From Halomonas sp. M4R1S46 (GTDB lineage Bacteria > Pseudomonadota > Gammaproteobacteria > Pseudomonadales > Halomonadaceae), in assembly GCF_025725685.1 (NCBI RefSeq), contig NZ_CP107008.1, forward strand, positions 2,356,001-2,420,000: a DNA stretch of 64,000 nt, read 5' to 3'. The notes under the pieces were generated by a model. That model searched no databases. It saw only the letters and a list, made by a program, of their open reading frames with translations, and was not told the DNA's origin. The position numbers were made by a program, and so were the translations under genes. This document shows positions 37,934 to 47,568 of this stretch, one piece after another (the stretch's first letter is position 1; every line of letters starts with the position of its first letter).

Positions 37934-38992
37934 GTGAAGGTCTTTCCCGACAAGCTCGAACCGGCCCTGGCCAAGTCACTGCCCCCGGTGGTGATCGTCG
38001 CCGGCGACGAACCCCTGCAGCACATGGAGGCCTGTGACGCGGTGCGCGGCGCCGCCCGGGCGGCGGGCATCGACGAGCGCGAGGTGCTCCACGTGGAGGC
38101 CAACTTCGCCTGGGGCCGACTCACCGAGGCATCGGCCAGCCTCTCGCTGTTCGCCTCGCGCAAGCTCATCGAGTTGCGCCTGGGCAGCGGCAAGCCCGGT
38201 CAGGAGGGCGCCAAGGCACTGCGCGAATACGCCGAGGGCATGGCGACAAGCGACAACGTCCTGCTGATCGCCGCCGGCAAGCTCGACTACCGGGAACAGA
38301 AGAGCGCCTGGTTCAAGGCCCTGGACAAGGCCGGCCTCTTCGTCCCGGTATGGCCGGTGGACGCCTCGCGACTCCACTTCTGGCTGCGCGACCGGGCCGG
38401 TCGCCATGGCCTGACGATGGACCTCGATGCCGCCCGCCTGCTCGGCGAGCGCACCGAGGGCAACCTGCTGGCCGCCGACCAGGAGCTGCAGAAGCTCGCC
38501 CTGCTGTCCCCGCCCGGCGCGCGCATCTCCCCGCAGCAGGTCGCCGGCGGCGTGGAGGACAGCGCCCGCTTCGACGTCTTCACCCTGGTGGATGCCTGCC
38601 TGAAGGGCGAGCGCGTGCGCGTCGCCCGCATCATGGCCGGGCTGCAGGGCGAAGGGGTCGAGGCCCCCATCGTGCTGTGGGCGCTGACCCGCGAACTGCG
38701 GCTGTTGCTGTCGATCCACCAGCACCTGGACCAGGGCCAGAGCCTCGAGCATGCCTGCAAGGCGCAGAAACCCCCGATCTTCGACAAGCGGCGCCCCGCC
38801 TACCAGCAGGCCATCAACCGCCTGCCCATGAAGCGCCTGCACAAGCTGCTGCTGTTCGCCCAGCGACTGGACCTGGCGATCAAGGGCGCGAGTCCCATTC
38901 CCCTCTGGGACGGCCTGCACGACCTGGCCCTGACCCTGGCAGGCGGCCGCGGCCCGCTGGCCGAGCTGCCTTCCTCCTATCGGGTTGGCTGA
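37934..38992 (+). CDS. holA: DNA polymerase III delta subunit
   Basis: Clamp-loader subunit that opens the beta clamp. The start is GTG at 37934 with an AAGGG site a few bases upstream, giving 352 residues (E. coli 343) and the family N-terminus VKVFPDKLEPALAKSLPPV; an ATG further upstream lies inside lptE in another frame. The motif VIVAGDEPLQHMEACDAVR is typical. Confidence 0.94.
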   Translation: MKVFPDKLEPALAKSLPPVVIVAGDEPLQHMEACDAVRGAARAAGIDEREVLHVEANFAWGRLTEASASLSLFASRKLIELRLGSGKPGQEGAKALREYAEGMATSDNVLLIAAGKLDYREQKSAWFKALDKAGLFVPVWPVDASRLHFWLRDRAGRHGLTMDLDAARLLGERTEGNLLAADQELQKLALLSPPGARISPQQVAGGVEDSARFDVFTLVDACLKGERVRVARIMAGLQGEGVEAPIVLWALTRELRLLLSIHQHLDQGQSLEHACKAQKPPIFDKRRPAYQQAINRLPMKRLHKLLLFAQRLDLAIKGASPIPLWDGLHDLALTLAGGRGPLAELPSSYRVG

Positions 38993-39272
38993 GCCATCGC
39001 CTCGGCCCCGTCGCGGCATGGGGAAATTCGCCGCCCCGACACCGCCCCGGCCAGCACATCGAATGAGGGAATTCATGCGCGATCCACGCCCGGGAGCGTC
39101 GTGGCGGCCCCCTCCGTCGCGGCGCAATCTCCAGGCAATCAACACAGAGTCGTGAAACGTCAGTGACTTATCCTCTATACTGTCGAGGCATCGCCGCCGA
39201 CATGGGACAAGGAGGCCCCATGCAGAGCGGACACGAGCCGGACCAACACGAGACAGAAGAAGGAATGCCAGC

Positions 39273-39668
39273 ATGAAACGACTCAGCCGACTCCTCAGCC
39301 CGCTCCTGATCGCCGCCCTGGTCCTGGGCAGCCTGCCGGTCGCCGCCGCCCCCGTGCCGGCCGGCGATGACCTGGTCGGTACCACGGCCGTGCTCGACGC
39401 CGCCTCCGCCCAGAGCGATCGGGCCAAGATCCGCGAAGTCCTCGCCCGCAACGACGTCCAGCAGCAGTTGCTGGTCCAGGGTGTCTCGCCGACCGAGGTG
39501 GAAGCCCGGGTGGCCGCCCTGTCCGACGCGGAAGCCCGCCAGATGGCCGAGCGTCTCGATCAACTGCCCGCCGGGGCCAGCGTGGTCGGCGCCCTCTTCG
39601 CCGTCTTCGTCATCCTGCTGGTGACCGATATCCTCGGCCTGACCGACGTCTACCCCTTCACCCGCTGA
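39273..39668 (+). CDS. PA2779-like small secreted membrane protein
   Basis: 131 residues: a signal peptide (about 1-25, LPVAAA-PVPAG), a helical middle region (about 40-95) with an Ala/Glu-rich amphipathic pattern, then one C-terminal transmembrane helix (about 100-121) and the conserved-looking tail TDILGLTDVYPFTR. It resembles the uncharacterised PA2779 family, which is encoded beside a C39-like peptidase lipoprotein, as here. Function unknown; it may be a substrate or anchor of that peptidase. The 280 bases between holA and this gene contain a promoter-like AT-rich stretch (about 39160-39190) but no gene. Confidence 0.8.
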   Translation: MKRLSRLLSPLLIAALVLGSLPVAAAPVPAGDDLVGTTAVLDAASAQSDRAKIREVLARNDVQQQLLVQGVSPTEVEARVAALSDAEARQMAERLDQLPAGASVVGALFAVFVILLVTDILGLTDVYPFTR

Positions 39669-39683
39669 GACCCGAGGCAGCGA

Positions 39684-40655
39684 ATGACCGGCCCCTTCCG
39701 GCCACAGCAACGCAAGAACGCCCGCATCGCGGGCGTTCTTGTGATGATGGCCTATCTGTTGTTGCTGACGGGCTGCGCGACCGCCCCCCAACTGGCACCC
39801 GCCACCCGTGACGCCGTACCCGACCGGGTACACCTCGACGACGTGCCCTTCCATGGGCAGCGCGACTACCAGTGCGGGCCGGCATCCCTGGCCATGGTAC
39901 TCAACGCCGGTGGCCAGGACGTCGCTGTCGACGCCCTCATCCCCCAGGTCTTCCTGCCCGGCCGGGAAGGCAGCGTGCAACCGGAGATGCTCGCCACGGT
40001 ACGCCGCCAGGGGATGATCCCGTTCCGGCTCCCGGGGGAGTTCGGCGCCCTTCTCGAGGAACTGGCGGCCGGGCATCCGGTGGTGGTGATGCAGAACCTG
40101 GCGCTCCCCGCCTGGCCGCTGTGGCACTATGCCGTCGCCATCGGCTACGACCTGCCGGACGAGTCACTGACCCTGCATACCGGCTTGACGCCCGAGCGTG
40201 CCGTCGACTTCGCGCGCTTCGATGCCACCTGGGCCCGCAGCGACCGCTGGGCCTTCGTCGCCCTGGCACCGGGTGAGCTGCCGGCAAGCGTCGACGCCGA
40301 TGCCGCCACCCGGGCGATCGCCGATTTCGAGGCGGCACAGGGCAGTCAGGCGGCCCTGCCCGCCTGGCAGGCCCTGGCCGAACGCCACCCCGCCGCGGCG
40401 ATGGTGCAGTTCGCCCTGGGCAATGCCCGTCACGCGACCGGCGATCGTCCCGGGGCATTGGCGGCCTACCGTGCCGCCACGGCCGCCGACCCCGAGCTGG
40501 CACCGGCCTGGCTCAACCTGGGCCTGCTGGCCAGCCGGGAAGGCGACCAGCAGACGGCACGTCGGGCCCTGGCACGGGCAGCCGCGCTCCCCGGCCCCTG
40601 GCAGGCGAAGGCCCGGGAGGAGCAGGCGGCCCTCGATCAGGAGACCAATGGATGA
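39684..40655 (+). CDS. PA2778-like C39-family peptidase lipoprotein with TPR
   Basis: 323 residues: a lipoprotein signal (lipobox LLLTGCATA, Cys near 32), a papain-like C39 peptidase domain (about 50-200) with the nucleophile in RDYQCGPASLAMVL and the His in WPLWHYAVAIGYD, then a C-terminal region (about 205-310) with TPR-type helices (AAMVQFALGNARHATG, APAWLNLGLLASREG). The start at 39684 has GAGG upstream and gives the basic n-region that a signal needs. It follows the PA2779-like gene by 15 bases and overlaps the DUF488 gene. Confidence 0.85.
   Translation: MTGPFRPQQRKNARIAGVLVMMAYLLLLTGCATAPQLAPATRDAVPDRVHLDDVPFHGQRDYQCGPASLAMVLNAGGQDVAVDALIPQVFLPGREGSVQPEMLATVRRQGMIPFRLPGEFGALLEELAAGHPVVVMQNLALPAWPLWHYAVAIGYDLPDESLTLHTGLTPERAVDFARFDATWARSDRWAFVALAPGELPASVDADAATRAIADFEAAQGSQAALPAWQALAERHPAAAMVQFALGNARHATGDRPGALAAYRAATAADPELAPAWLNLGLLASREGDQQTARRALARAAALPGPWQAKAREEQAALDQETNG
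39713..39741 (+). promoter_or_regulatory. Strong hairpin inside the lipoprotein signal sequence
   Basis: A 13-bp perfect stem (39713-39725 with 39729-39741) with an ATC loop. It has the shape of an intrinsic terminator for the PA2779-like gene, yet it lies in codons 11-20 of the peptidase gene, so it may tune downstream expression. Confidence 0.65.
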
Positions 40656-41092
40656 GTTACGACATCGCGATCAAGCGCATCTACCAGGCTCCGGAACTCG
40701 AGGACGGCGCCCGGATACTGGTCGACCGCCTATGGCCGCGGGGCAAGCGCCGGGAATCCCTGGCGCTGACCGACTGGTATCGTGATGCCTCGCCCTCCCC
40801 CGCCCTGCGCCGGCAGTACCATCAGGGGGAGATCAGTGCCAGCGTGTTTGCCGCACGCTACCGGGGCGAACTCCGCGACGACCTCGACTGCCTGTTGCCG
40901 CTGATGCGTCACGCCCGCCAGGGACGCCTGACCCTGCTCTCGGCACTGCGGAATCTGGACGCGTCACATCTGCCGATATTGAAGGAGGCCATTCTCCGTG
41001 CGCTCGAAAATGAAGATGCCGGCGATCTGGAGCCTGCCTCGCCGCCTTGCAGTGGCCATATTATCGACAAGCCCGTTCCTCCTCGGTCGTAG
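40652..41092 (+). CDS. DUF488 family protein
   Basis: 146 residues. The family signature is clear (IKRIYQAP, DGARILVDRLWPRGKRRE, LTLLSALRNLDASHLPILK). The function of DUF488 is unknown. The start overlaps the peptidase stop (ATGA). The last 25-30 residues do not look like the family and run into sequence where transposase debris begins, so the natural C-terminus may be altered. Confidence 0.85.
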   Translation: MSYDIAIKRIYQAPELEDGARILVDRLWPRGKRRESLALTDWYRDASPSPALRRQYHQGEISASVFAARYRGELRDDLDCLLPLMRHARQGRLTLLSALRNLDASHLPILKEAILRALENEDAGDLEPASPPCSGHIIDKPVPPRS

Positions 41093-41159
41093 CAGCCCGT
41101 TACCCGAAGCTCGCAAGATTGTGGCATTTGCTGGCCTCCAACCGAAGCTGCAGGAATCC

Positions 41160-41444
41160 AGCCAGCATGAAGGCGCCTGTCACTTTTCATGCCCGGGCTC
41201 ACCCCGCCGCCATGCGATCCGTTACATGCCTGCCATTGTGGCCAGGACTCACTACCCGGATATCAAGGCACTACGAAACAGCCTCCATAAACCGGGCAAG
41301 CTCGGCAAGCAATTGTATGAACCGCTCTGTGTAAACCGCTGGGTCACGTTTTATGGCGTACTGAAATCCGTCAAGCCGCTTGATCCAGCAGTCGCTGTCG
41401 CATGCCGGCAGGCGAAACGGGACCTATCGACAGACCGCACCTAG
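41160..41444 (+). pseudogene. Remnant of an IS110-type transposase C-terminus
   Basis: In one frame it reads RHAIRYMPAIVARTHYPDIK, then a short GK-rich segment and VNRWVTFYGVLKSVKPLDP. This spacing matches the C-terminal domain of IS110-family transposases. No N-terminal DEDD domain is present, so it is a dead fragment. It marks the border between core genes and the polysaccharide locus. Confidence 0.5.
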
Positions 41445-41451
41445 CCCTCCG

Positions 41452-42849
41452 CTATGGCCGATGATCGAAGACTTCATGGTCCTCCCGCGCTCCAGCATCT
41501 CTTGATAAATCTTTCGTGAGAAACTTTGTCTTCAGCAGTACCCAGCAGGCCACGGTCAGACCTAGATAGCCGCTCAACCCTCTGGCATCTCTGAGCATGG
41601 ACTGTGTCAAGCCGAAAATGACAAACGCGAAGCAAATCATCAGCCCCGAAAGTGCTAACGTTCTATTCTCAGCGTCCTGACTTCCCCGCAGATGACGAGC
41701 AAACAGCCACACAGGGACCCCATACAGAGCCAGCAAGCTAAGCAACCCCAGTCCCCCACGACGTGCCGCGGTATCGATGAGGTCGCTGTGCAGTTGGTCG
41801 AAGCGGTTCATTGCTGAGTGCACCAGCCCCGCCTCGACCATCCCGTCCCAGGCAGCCTGTAGCCGTCCCTCTCCCCACCCGGCCAGGGGCTTCTCGAGGA
41901 ACAGCTGGATGCCGGCACTCCACATGTCCAGGCGCAATCCCACGGAGTTGCCACTATCTCCGCCGAGGTAACGCTCGATACCACTCACGGCCTCCACGAT
42001 ACGCTCATGGACCCCATCGCCGGTGATGGTCGTCATTGCCACCAATACGGCCAGCAGCAGCAAGACGCCAGCCGCTGCCGCCAGCATCCAGCGGTGAGGA
42101 AAGACGCCGTGGAAGCCCCTGAAGCCCATGCATACCAGCAGCGGCAAGGCCACCCAGCCGCCGCGGGTCCCGGAAAGGAAGGACGCCGCGAAACCACCGA
42201 CGGCGGCCAGCCCAAGCGCCACAGTCAGCCAGGGTAGCACTCTGTTCTGATGCGCCAGACGCCCGAGCATGGCCACCAGCGCAAGCACACCGAGCAGCAA
42301 CGCCAGGTTGCCAAAGGGAATGGCGTTCATGCCATTATCGGCGCGATCCGCACCCAATGCGAAACGCTCATATACAGCGATGCACCCCGCCCCCAGAGCC
42401 CCCACGACTAGCCCCAACCACCAGCCAGTGCGTGATGGGGGATGATATCGCAGCCACACCAGCAGCCCAGCAGCCAGCACCGGCCACAGCGGCACCAGCC
42501 AGCTGCCTCCATGCCCGGCCACCGGCCACACACCGGTGCGCGCCACGTCCCAGCACCACAGACCCGCAAAGGCCAGAAGTGTCACCAGCCAAAGGCGATC
42601 CTCGGCGTCCAGCACAGCCTCGGAGTCCCCCGCCGGCGCGCCCTGAAGTAGCAGGCCCGCCAGAGCCAACAGCCCCGCCGCCAGTGGTACGGCCGCATAG
42701 GCCCAAGGCATCAGGATCAACAACGCGACAAAGGCCCAAATCAGCAGCGTGTTGGCCGCTCCCCAAACGTCAACGGCTCGTCCCGGCGGTTCGCGATCGG
42801 TCGTCACACTTACTAGCCTCAACGCCAAAGTGCCCCAGCGAGTGCGCAT
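41452..42849 (-). CDS. O-antigen ligase/polymerase family protein (Wzy_C)
   Basis: About 465 residues with 10-12 transmembrane helices and the periplasmic-loop signature near the C-terminus (KPLAGWGEGRLQ, then DQLHSDLIDTAARRG), which is the Wzy_C/WaaL family. The start is uncertain: ATG at 42849 (MRTRWGTLAL) or GTG at 42807; the frame continues open to 43089 but that extension is not membrane-like and is probably non-coding. It is the last minus-strand gene of the polysaccharide locus. A degenerate relative lies at 48547-48795. Confidence 0.82.
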   Translation of the reverse strand: MRTRWGTLALRLVSVTTDREPPGRAVDVWGAANTLLIWAFVALLILMPWAYAAVPLAAGLLALAGLLLQGAPAGDSEAVLDAEDRLWLVTLLAFAGLWCWDVARTGVWPVAGHGGSWLVPLWPVLAAGLLVWLRYHPPSRTGWWLGLVVGALGAGCIAVYERFALGADRADNGMNAIPFGNLALLLGVLALVAMLGRLAHQNRVLPWLTVALGLAAVGGFAASFLSGTRGGWVALPLLVCMGFRGFHGVFPHRWMLAAAAGVLLLLAVLVAMTTITGDGVHERIVEAVSGIERYLGGDSGNSVGLRLDMWSAGIQLFLEKPLAGWGEGRLQAAWDGMVEAGLVHSAMNRFDQLHSDLIDTAARRGGLGLLSLLALYGVPVWLFARHLRGSQDAENRTLALSGLMICFAFVIFGLTQSMLRDARGLSGYLGLTVACWVLLKTKFLTKDLSRDAGAREDHEVFDHRP

Positions 42850-43731
42850 CCTACTGCAGATCCTGACGTCACGTCCTGCCCTCTGGGCTAGAGCCGCCGC
42901 CCGCCCTGCGGCTCCCAAAAGGTCCAGACCAGCACAATATTTGCATCCGAAGCCACAAAGTAAGAGATTGCTCCATAGATACTCTGCACGATGCAGACTC
43001 GCACCGCCTTGAGTCGATAATGCATCAGGCTCGTGTTTTTTCGGGGATACCGTAGAAGAGACAATGGCTGGGCATTCCCGGTGAATCATCGCAGGCCACT
43101 CTCGAGTTACTAGAAACTGATGTGAGTGCTACCAACAAGACAATAGAGGGGAAGGAGAACCGATCAGTGACAGAAATGCGGCCAGACCACGGCACACCAC
43201 ACTTGGCGTAAACTTTTCCACAATCCCCTATCAGGTGGAGCCCGAGCCGCTTTGCTTCTCCATCAATATCAGCTTGCTTGTCGCAAGAGGTCAGCCGCGA
43301 GCGAGGCGATGATGGACCTGGTGCCAGGGATGCTAAGCGCCGTCATGCTGATCGGGGTGAGGATCTGAGAGCCCGGCTCCATCTCTGCGAACACTGCAAT
43401 GACAACGCAAAGGGATTCTCTGGCCAAGGCTGGCTGGCAGATGAGCGAAGTAATTATTACCACGTCGCATCATCCTGGGCAGCTGCCGCTAGCAAGGCCG
43501 AGGTTCCCTTGGGCGCGACTGCGTGTGACGGCTATAGGCGAAGTCGGGGAATTCCGTCTAGAAGCGAAGCGCTGATTATCCGCGCCGCTCCGGGAGTTAA
43601 CTGCACCCGCGCGCATCCCGCACATCGACGCCAGGTCGCCTTCCTAGAAAACTGGCCGGATTCTCCCCTCCTCTCGGCACCTCGGATGACTCAGGCACCC
43701 TTTCAGTAGCGACTCCTCAGGCATCCATCGT
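42850..43731. other. Gap in the polysaccharide locus with no recognised gene
   Basis: About 880 bases. Only short open frames, such as one of 64 residues at 43269-43463 on the minus strand, and none matches a family known to me. The composition is mixed. It may be decayed coding DNA and may hold the promoter of the ligase gene. Confidence 0.5.
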
Positions 43732-44391
43732 CTATTCATTGGGTGTCGGGAAGATCGTGCGCCACAAGTAGACCAAGTCCATTGTGAACGACCAGTGCCG
43801 GACATAGTCGAGATTCAGCCTCACCTTGTCGGGATAGATCACCTCGCGATTGTAGCGCTCCGGATCGGCTACGCTGGCAAGCAGCTTCTCCTCGTTTCGA
43901 TACTTCAACGTCGCCGGCCCAGTGATTCCAGGCCGAATGGAAAGGATCAACCTCTCCTCGTCGCTCAGTAGATCGGCAAATCCCGGCACGTCAGGTCGCG
44001 GCCCGACTAAACTCATCTGACCGGCCAGCACATTGAACAGTTGCGGCAATTCATCGAGCTTCGAGGCGCGTAGCAGGCGTCCGAATGAGGTGATGCGCTG
44101 ATCCCCCAGGCTGGTCACCGTGGAGCCAGCGACTGGACGCATGGTACGTAGTTTGACCACTCGAAACGTCCGTCCGTCGCGTCCGACGCGCTCCTGAAAA
44201 AAGAAACCGGAGGCCCCGGTGGCCCGAGACGCAGCCCATGCCGACAGCAGTATCACCGGCAACAGCGGCGTCAGCAGCAGAAGGGACACCACCAGGTCGA
44301 AGAAGCGCTTCAGGTTGCATTGCCCGGGGGGCAGGCCGGAGGCCACCTCTCTCGCCGGCCGCTCGTCCAGATGCCGCTCGAGTGGAGCCAT
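43732..44391 (-). CDS. Initiating sugar transferase (PglC/WcaJ type)
   Basis: 219 residues: the monotopic phosphoglycosyl transferase core that moves a sugar phosphate from a UDP sugar to undecaprenyl phosphate. One membrane-embedded helix (about 28-50, KRFFDLVVSLLLL), basic motif FRVVKLRTM, and catalytic and substrate segments LDELPQLFNVLAGQMSLVGPRP and SIRPGITGPA are visible. The large N-terminal domain of WcaJ is absent, so it is a minimal PglC-like form. It starts one base after the ATP-grasp gene. Confidence 0.93.
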   Translation of the reverse strand: MAPLERHLDERPAREVASGLPPGQCNLKRFFDLVVSLLLLTPLLPVILLSAWAASRATGASGFFFQERVGRDGRTFRVVKLRTMRPVAGSTVTSLGDQRITSFGRLLRASKLDELPQLFNVLAGQMSLVGPRPDVPGFADLLSDEERLILSIRPGITGPATLKYRNEEKLLASVADPERYNREVIYPDKVRLNLDYVRHWSFTMDLVYLWRTIFPTPNE

Positions 44392-44392
44392 T

Positions 44393-45595
44393 TCAGCGTA
44401 CCATTCCCGCTTCGAGAGGGTTCATACTCTGGGTTTTCAGCCCCTTGGCCAGGTAATAGAACGCCTCGCCGAGCAGCACGAGCGGGTCGTCGAGCTTGAA
44501 GTCATCGAAAGCGTCGGCCCTTAACCCATCACGCAGTTGCAACGCCTCTGCGAGCCGACCTCGACGCAGCAGGTCTAGACGGCGGATCATATCGCCCAGC
44601 AACCACCTTTCTACCACCCCATCACGTGCTGACATGGCCGCCGCCAGTGCAGTTTCAGGTCCATGAGTCTCGGCCAGGTAGAGCAACCAGCCGAAGTTCA
44701 CGCCGGAACTCAGCGAGAGGTCGATAGAGCCCCATAGCCGTGGGTTGATCTCAATAAAATAATGGCGACCACTTACCGTATCTTTCTTGAACTCGAGCAT
44801 CGCCAGACCGTGCCATTCCAGTCTGTCTAGTAGGCGGTGGGCATCCGTCTCCAAGGCCGGGTTGGAGGCAGAAACTCGCAGGGTGCTTGTTCCCCCGGTT
44901 GTAACCTTCTCTTGGAGACGACGGTGAGTGAATGAGGCGATCCGCCGGCCGTGCCAATAGAGGCAGGAGACCCCCCAGCCATCACCCGTCACCCGCTCCT
45001 GTACGATCGGCGGGCGTTCATGGTCGAGCCCAAAGTCTGCTGTCATGCGCTCAAGCTCATCGGCCAACGCCTGTCCGCCCAAGGAAAACCGAACCCCCTT
45101 GGAACTGTTGCCACGCCGTGCACGAGCCACGTACCAACGCTCTGGGTCGGTGAGGGTCTTGGCTTCGGCCGCAGTACAGTAATCGACGATGGGCGCCACT
45201 GATACGTGCATCTCTCTGGCCAGGCGGCTCATGCGATCCTTGTCGTTGACCAGCGCCAGCTTGGTTGAGTCCGCCATAGGCAAGGCGACGTCGTGCGGTA
45301 AGCGACCAGCCTCCCGGGCTTGCACCAGAAGTTCCCCCTCCTCATGCCCGGGGATGATCAGCCTTACATGGAACCGACGGCAGAGATCGCTGATATCCGC
45401 CACAAACTGATCGGGATTGGCATAGGGTGAGTGGTACCTACCGCGGGCATAGGCCAGCCGGGATGCCTGGCACATGCCGATCCTTGCAGTGTCGGCTACA
45501 ACCACCTTTACTCCCCGCTGCGCCAAGGCACGCAGTACCGAATAACTGCTGCGGCACCAGCCGTGGGTCAACAAGACAGTCGCTTCGTCACGCAT
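44393..45595 (-). CDS. ATP-grasp enzyme of the polysaccharide locus
   Basis: 400 residues, with an N-terminal preATP-grasp domain, then an ATP-grasp fold with an ATP-binding segment (RARRGNSSKGV), PPIVQERVTGDGWGVSCLY and the metal-binding FIEINPRLWGS. Enzymes of this family ligate a carboxylate to an amine; in glycan loci they may attach amino acids to sugars. The tight spacing to the sugar transferase and the eight-base overlap with the upstream truncated gene imply one operon. Confidence 0.85.
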   Translation of the reverse strand: MRDEATVLLTHGWCRSSYSVLRALAQRGVKVVVADTARIGMCQASRLAYARGRYHSPYANPDQFVADISDLCRRFHVRLIIPGHEEGELLVQAREAGRLPHDVALPMADSTKLALVNDKDRMSRLAREMHVSVAPIVDYCTAAEAKTLTDPERWYVARARRGNSSKGVRFSLGGQALADELERMTADFGLDHERPPIVQERVTGDGWGVSCLYWHGRRIASFTHRRLQEKVTTGGTSTLRVSASNPALETDAHRLLDRLEWHGLAMLEFKKDTVSGRHYFIEINPRLWGSIDLSLSSGVNFGWLLYLAETHGPETALAAAMSARDGVVERWLLGDMIRRLDLLRRGRLAEALQLRDGLRADAFDDFKLDDPLVLLGEAFYYLAKGLKTQSMNPLEAGMVR

Positions 45596-45941
45596 GGCAC
45601 CCCCAGCCGCTGTTGATTGATAAGAGGGAGGAACTGGTGATTGACCTGCCGAAAGCCGTGTATTTCCGTGTAACCACTTCTATAGCGGTTACCTCCGAGG
45701 CCACAATCACCACGCCCTCAGAATCGATCATGGCCGGCATGGTGTAGGCAAGGCACACCGCCTCGGCCTCGCATGGCAAGACAGATAAACCCGCCTCATT
45801 CATCAGGGGGGCGAACAGAGATCTTGAACTGAGTGGCTGCCGGTAACGCCCCACCTCAACGCGCTCGGGTTGCCTGATGGCCGGCAGATTTATTCCCAAT
45901 ATGGTCTGGTCTTGCCATTTTTGATAAACATTTGGAATCAA
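45588..45941 (-). pseudogene. Truncated gene upstream of the ATP-grasp gene, function unknown
   Basis: Open frame of 117 residues that ends inside the ATP-grasp start, a coupling that indicates a real gene. The N-terminus (from an ATG at 45941) lies close to IS1380 sequence and no ribosome site is convincing, so the 5' part was probably lost. No family was recognised; an intact small protein cannot be ruled out. Confidence 0.45.
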
Positions 45942-46023
45942 ACCTGCGCTAAGACGCAGCCGTCTCCATCGGCCGAGGGGATCCGCCGATCGTGGTGCTG
46001 CGCGGAGCTGTGATCTCGTGATG

Positions 46024-47382
46024 TCAGGCCAGGGCCGTCAAACGCGGTAGCCCGCGTAGCAGTGTCGGCCACCAATTGTCGGCGGCATCGCCGAGGTGCA
46101 CGGTGATCCGCCGAGCATGCACCGACAATGTCGCCGCCACCTTGAGCACCTGCTCGCGCATCCGCGTCAGGCTCCAGCCCTGCCGAGTTTGTATCTCCAG
46201 CAGACGACGCAGGCCATGCAGTACCTCATAGGCGTAGAGACTCAGCAGCAAGCTCACCTCGTTGCGGGCCATCACCTGCTGAAGGGTAGAAGCGCCGCGA
46301 TCCGTCGAGGAGAGATGCACATCGAGCGCCGATTTCACCTCGCCCATGTGGGCTTCGGCCTTGCCGCGCTGGCGATACAGGGCCAGCACGCTCTCCGGCG
46401 GATAGTCGAACTGGCTGAGGTTGGTCACCAGGAAGAAGCTGTGCAGCAGCAGATCGTCGGGGCGTTCCTGGACCACCAGCACCACACGACGTGGCGCCGG
46501 CCAGGAACCGGCCTGATAGGTCAGGTCGTAACACCATTCCCGTGGTATCTCGGGCCGGCGGCCCCGCGGCCGCCGAAGGTAAGGCGCGGCCTTCGCCTGC
46601 AGACCGGAGTGGCTGCGCAGGCGTCCCAAGTACTCGATGCCACGATCCTCCATGGCTTCCAGCGTGTCGTTGTCGGTGAAGCCGGCATCCAGGCGAACCC
46701 GGACCTCGGCACCGAGCCCCTCGTTGAGCCGTCACACCAGGTGCGGAATCCAGGTATCGGCATGCTCGGCGGGCCCGACATTGCCCTCTCGCAACAGGCC
46801 GCCCAGCATATCGCCGGTTTCGGCCAGCGAATCGATCAGCGGCGAGTAGATGCGTGCCCCCACATGGCCGTGAAAGGCCGAGCCGCCCTGGTGGCCGAAT
46901 ACCTCGATCGGCAGGCCGTCGATATCCAACGTCAGACGCCTCGGTCGTTCACCGCCACGCAGCGAGGTCAATCGCCAGATCGCCAGCCGCAGCAGGCCCT
47001 CAGGCAGCACATCGATGTTGTCGTCGCGGCCCAGGCACGTCAGCAGCCGCGACAGAGTCGCCTGAGACGGCCGTTCCTGCGCCAACAGCGTCGTCCCACG
47101 GGCATCGCTGCAGGCCAGTGGCCAGAGCGGTTCGTGACGCAGCGTGGCGGTATCGCTCAGGTCGATCCAGCCCATGGCCCGCTGCAGCACCACGGTGCGG
47201 AGCTGACTGGCCAGCGAGTGGCGAACGCGATGCGGATCGCGTGGATCGACCAGGTGTTCCTCGAGGGCGGGCATGACGCCGCTATTGTCGAGGGCTTCAC
47301 GCAGCAGCAGAGCGCCGCTGTCACTGGTGGTGCGATGGCCGCTCAGCTCGACGCGGACAGAGCCATTGAAGGAGGGCCTCAT
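46024..47382 (-). pseudogene. IS1380-family transposase with in-frame stop
   Basis: The two halves (47382 to 46735 and 46731 to 46024) are in the same frame, separated by a TGA at 46732-46734 (HLV-stop-RLNEG). The family features are VELSGHRTTSDSGALLL, the first Asp in LTLDIDGLPIEVFG and a second in RVRLDAGFTDNDTLEAME, then YRQRGKAEAHMGEVK with the Glu. One base change, for example CGA to TGA, would explain the loss. Clear terminal inverted repeats were not found. The upstream end is near 47515 (TCCCGGGATAAAGGG). Confidence 0.85.
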
Positions 47383-47568
47383 GGGGGATACAGTTTCACC
47401 CGTAGCGGATGGACCTCTGGAATCAGGTTCTTGGCGGAACTCACTGATTCTACAAGAGAAACCCATCCGCTATCTTCGTTTTCAGGCCTCCTTCATGAAT
47501 ATCCCGGGATAAAGGGATGACCAACGTTATCCGCTGGCTATGCTAGTGCAAGATTGCCATTACCTGAT

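Noticed and set aside
43269..43463. A 64-residue hydrophobic minus-strand frame
   Set aside because: No ribosome site, no family match and isolated in a gap; not supported as a gene.
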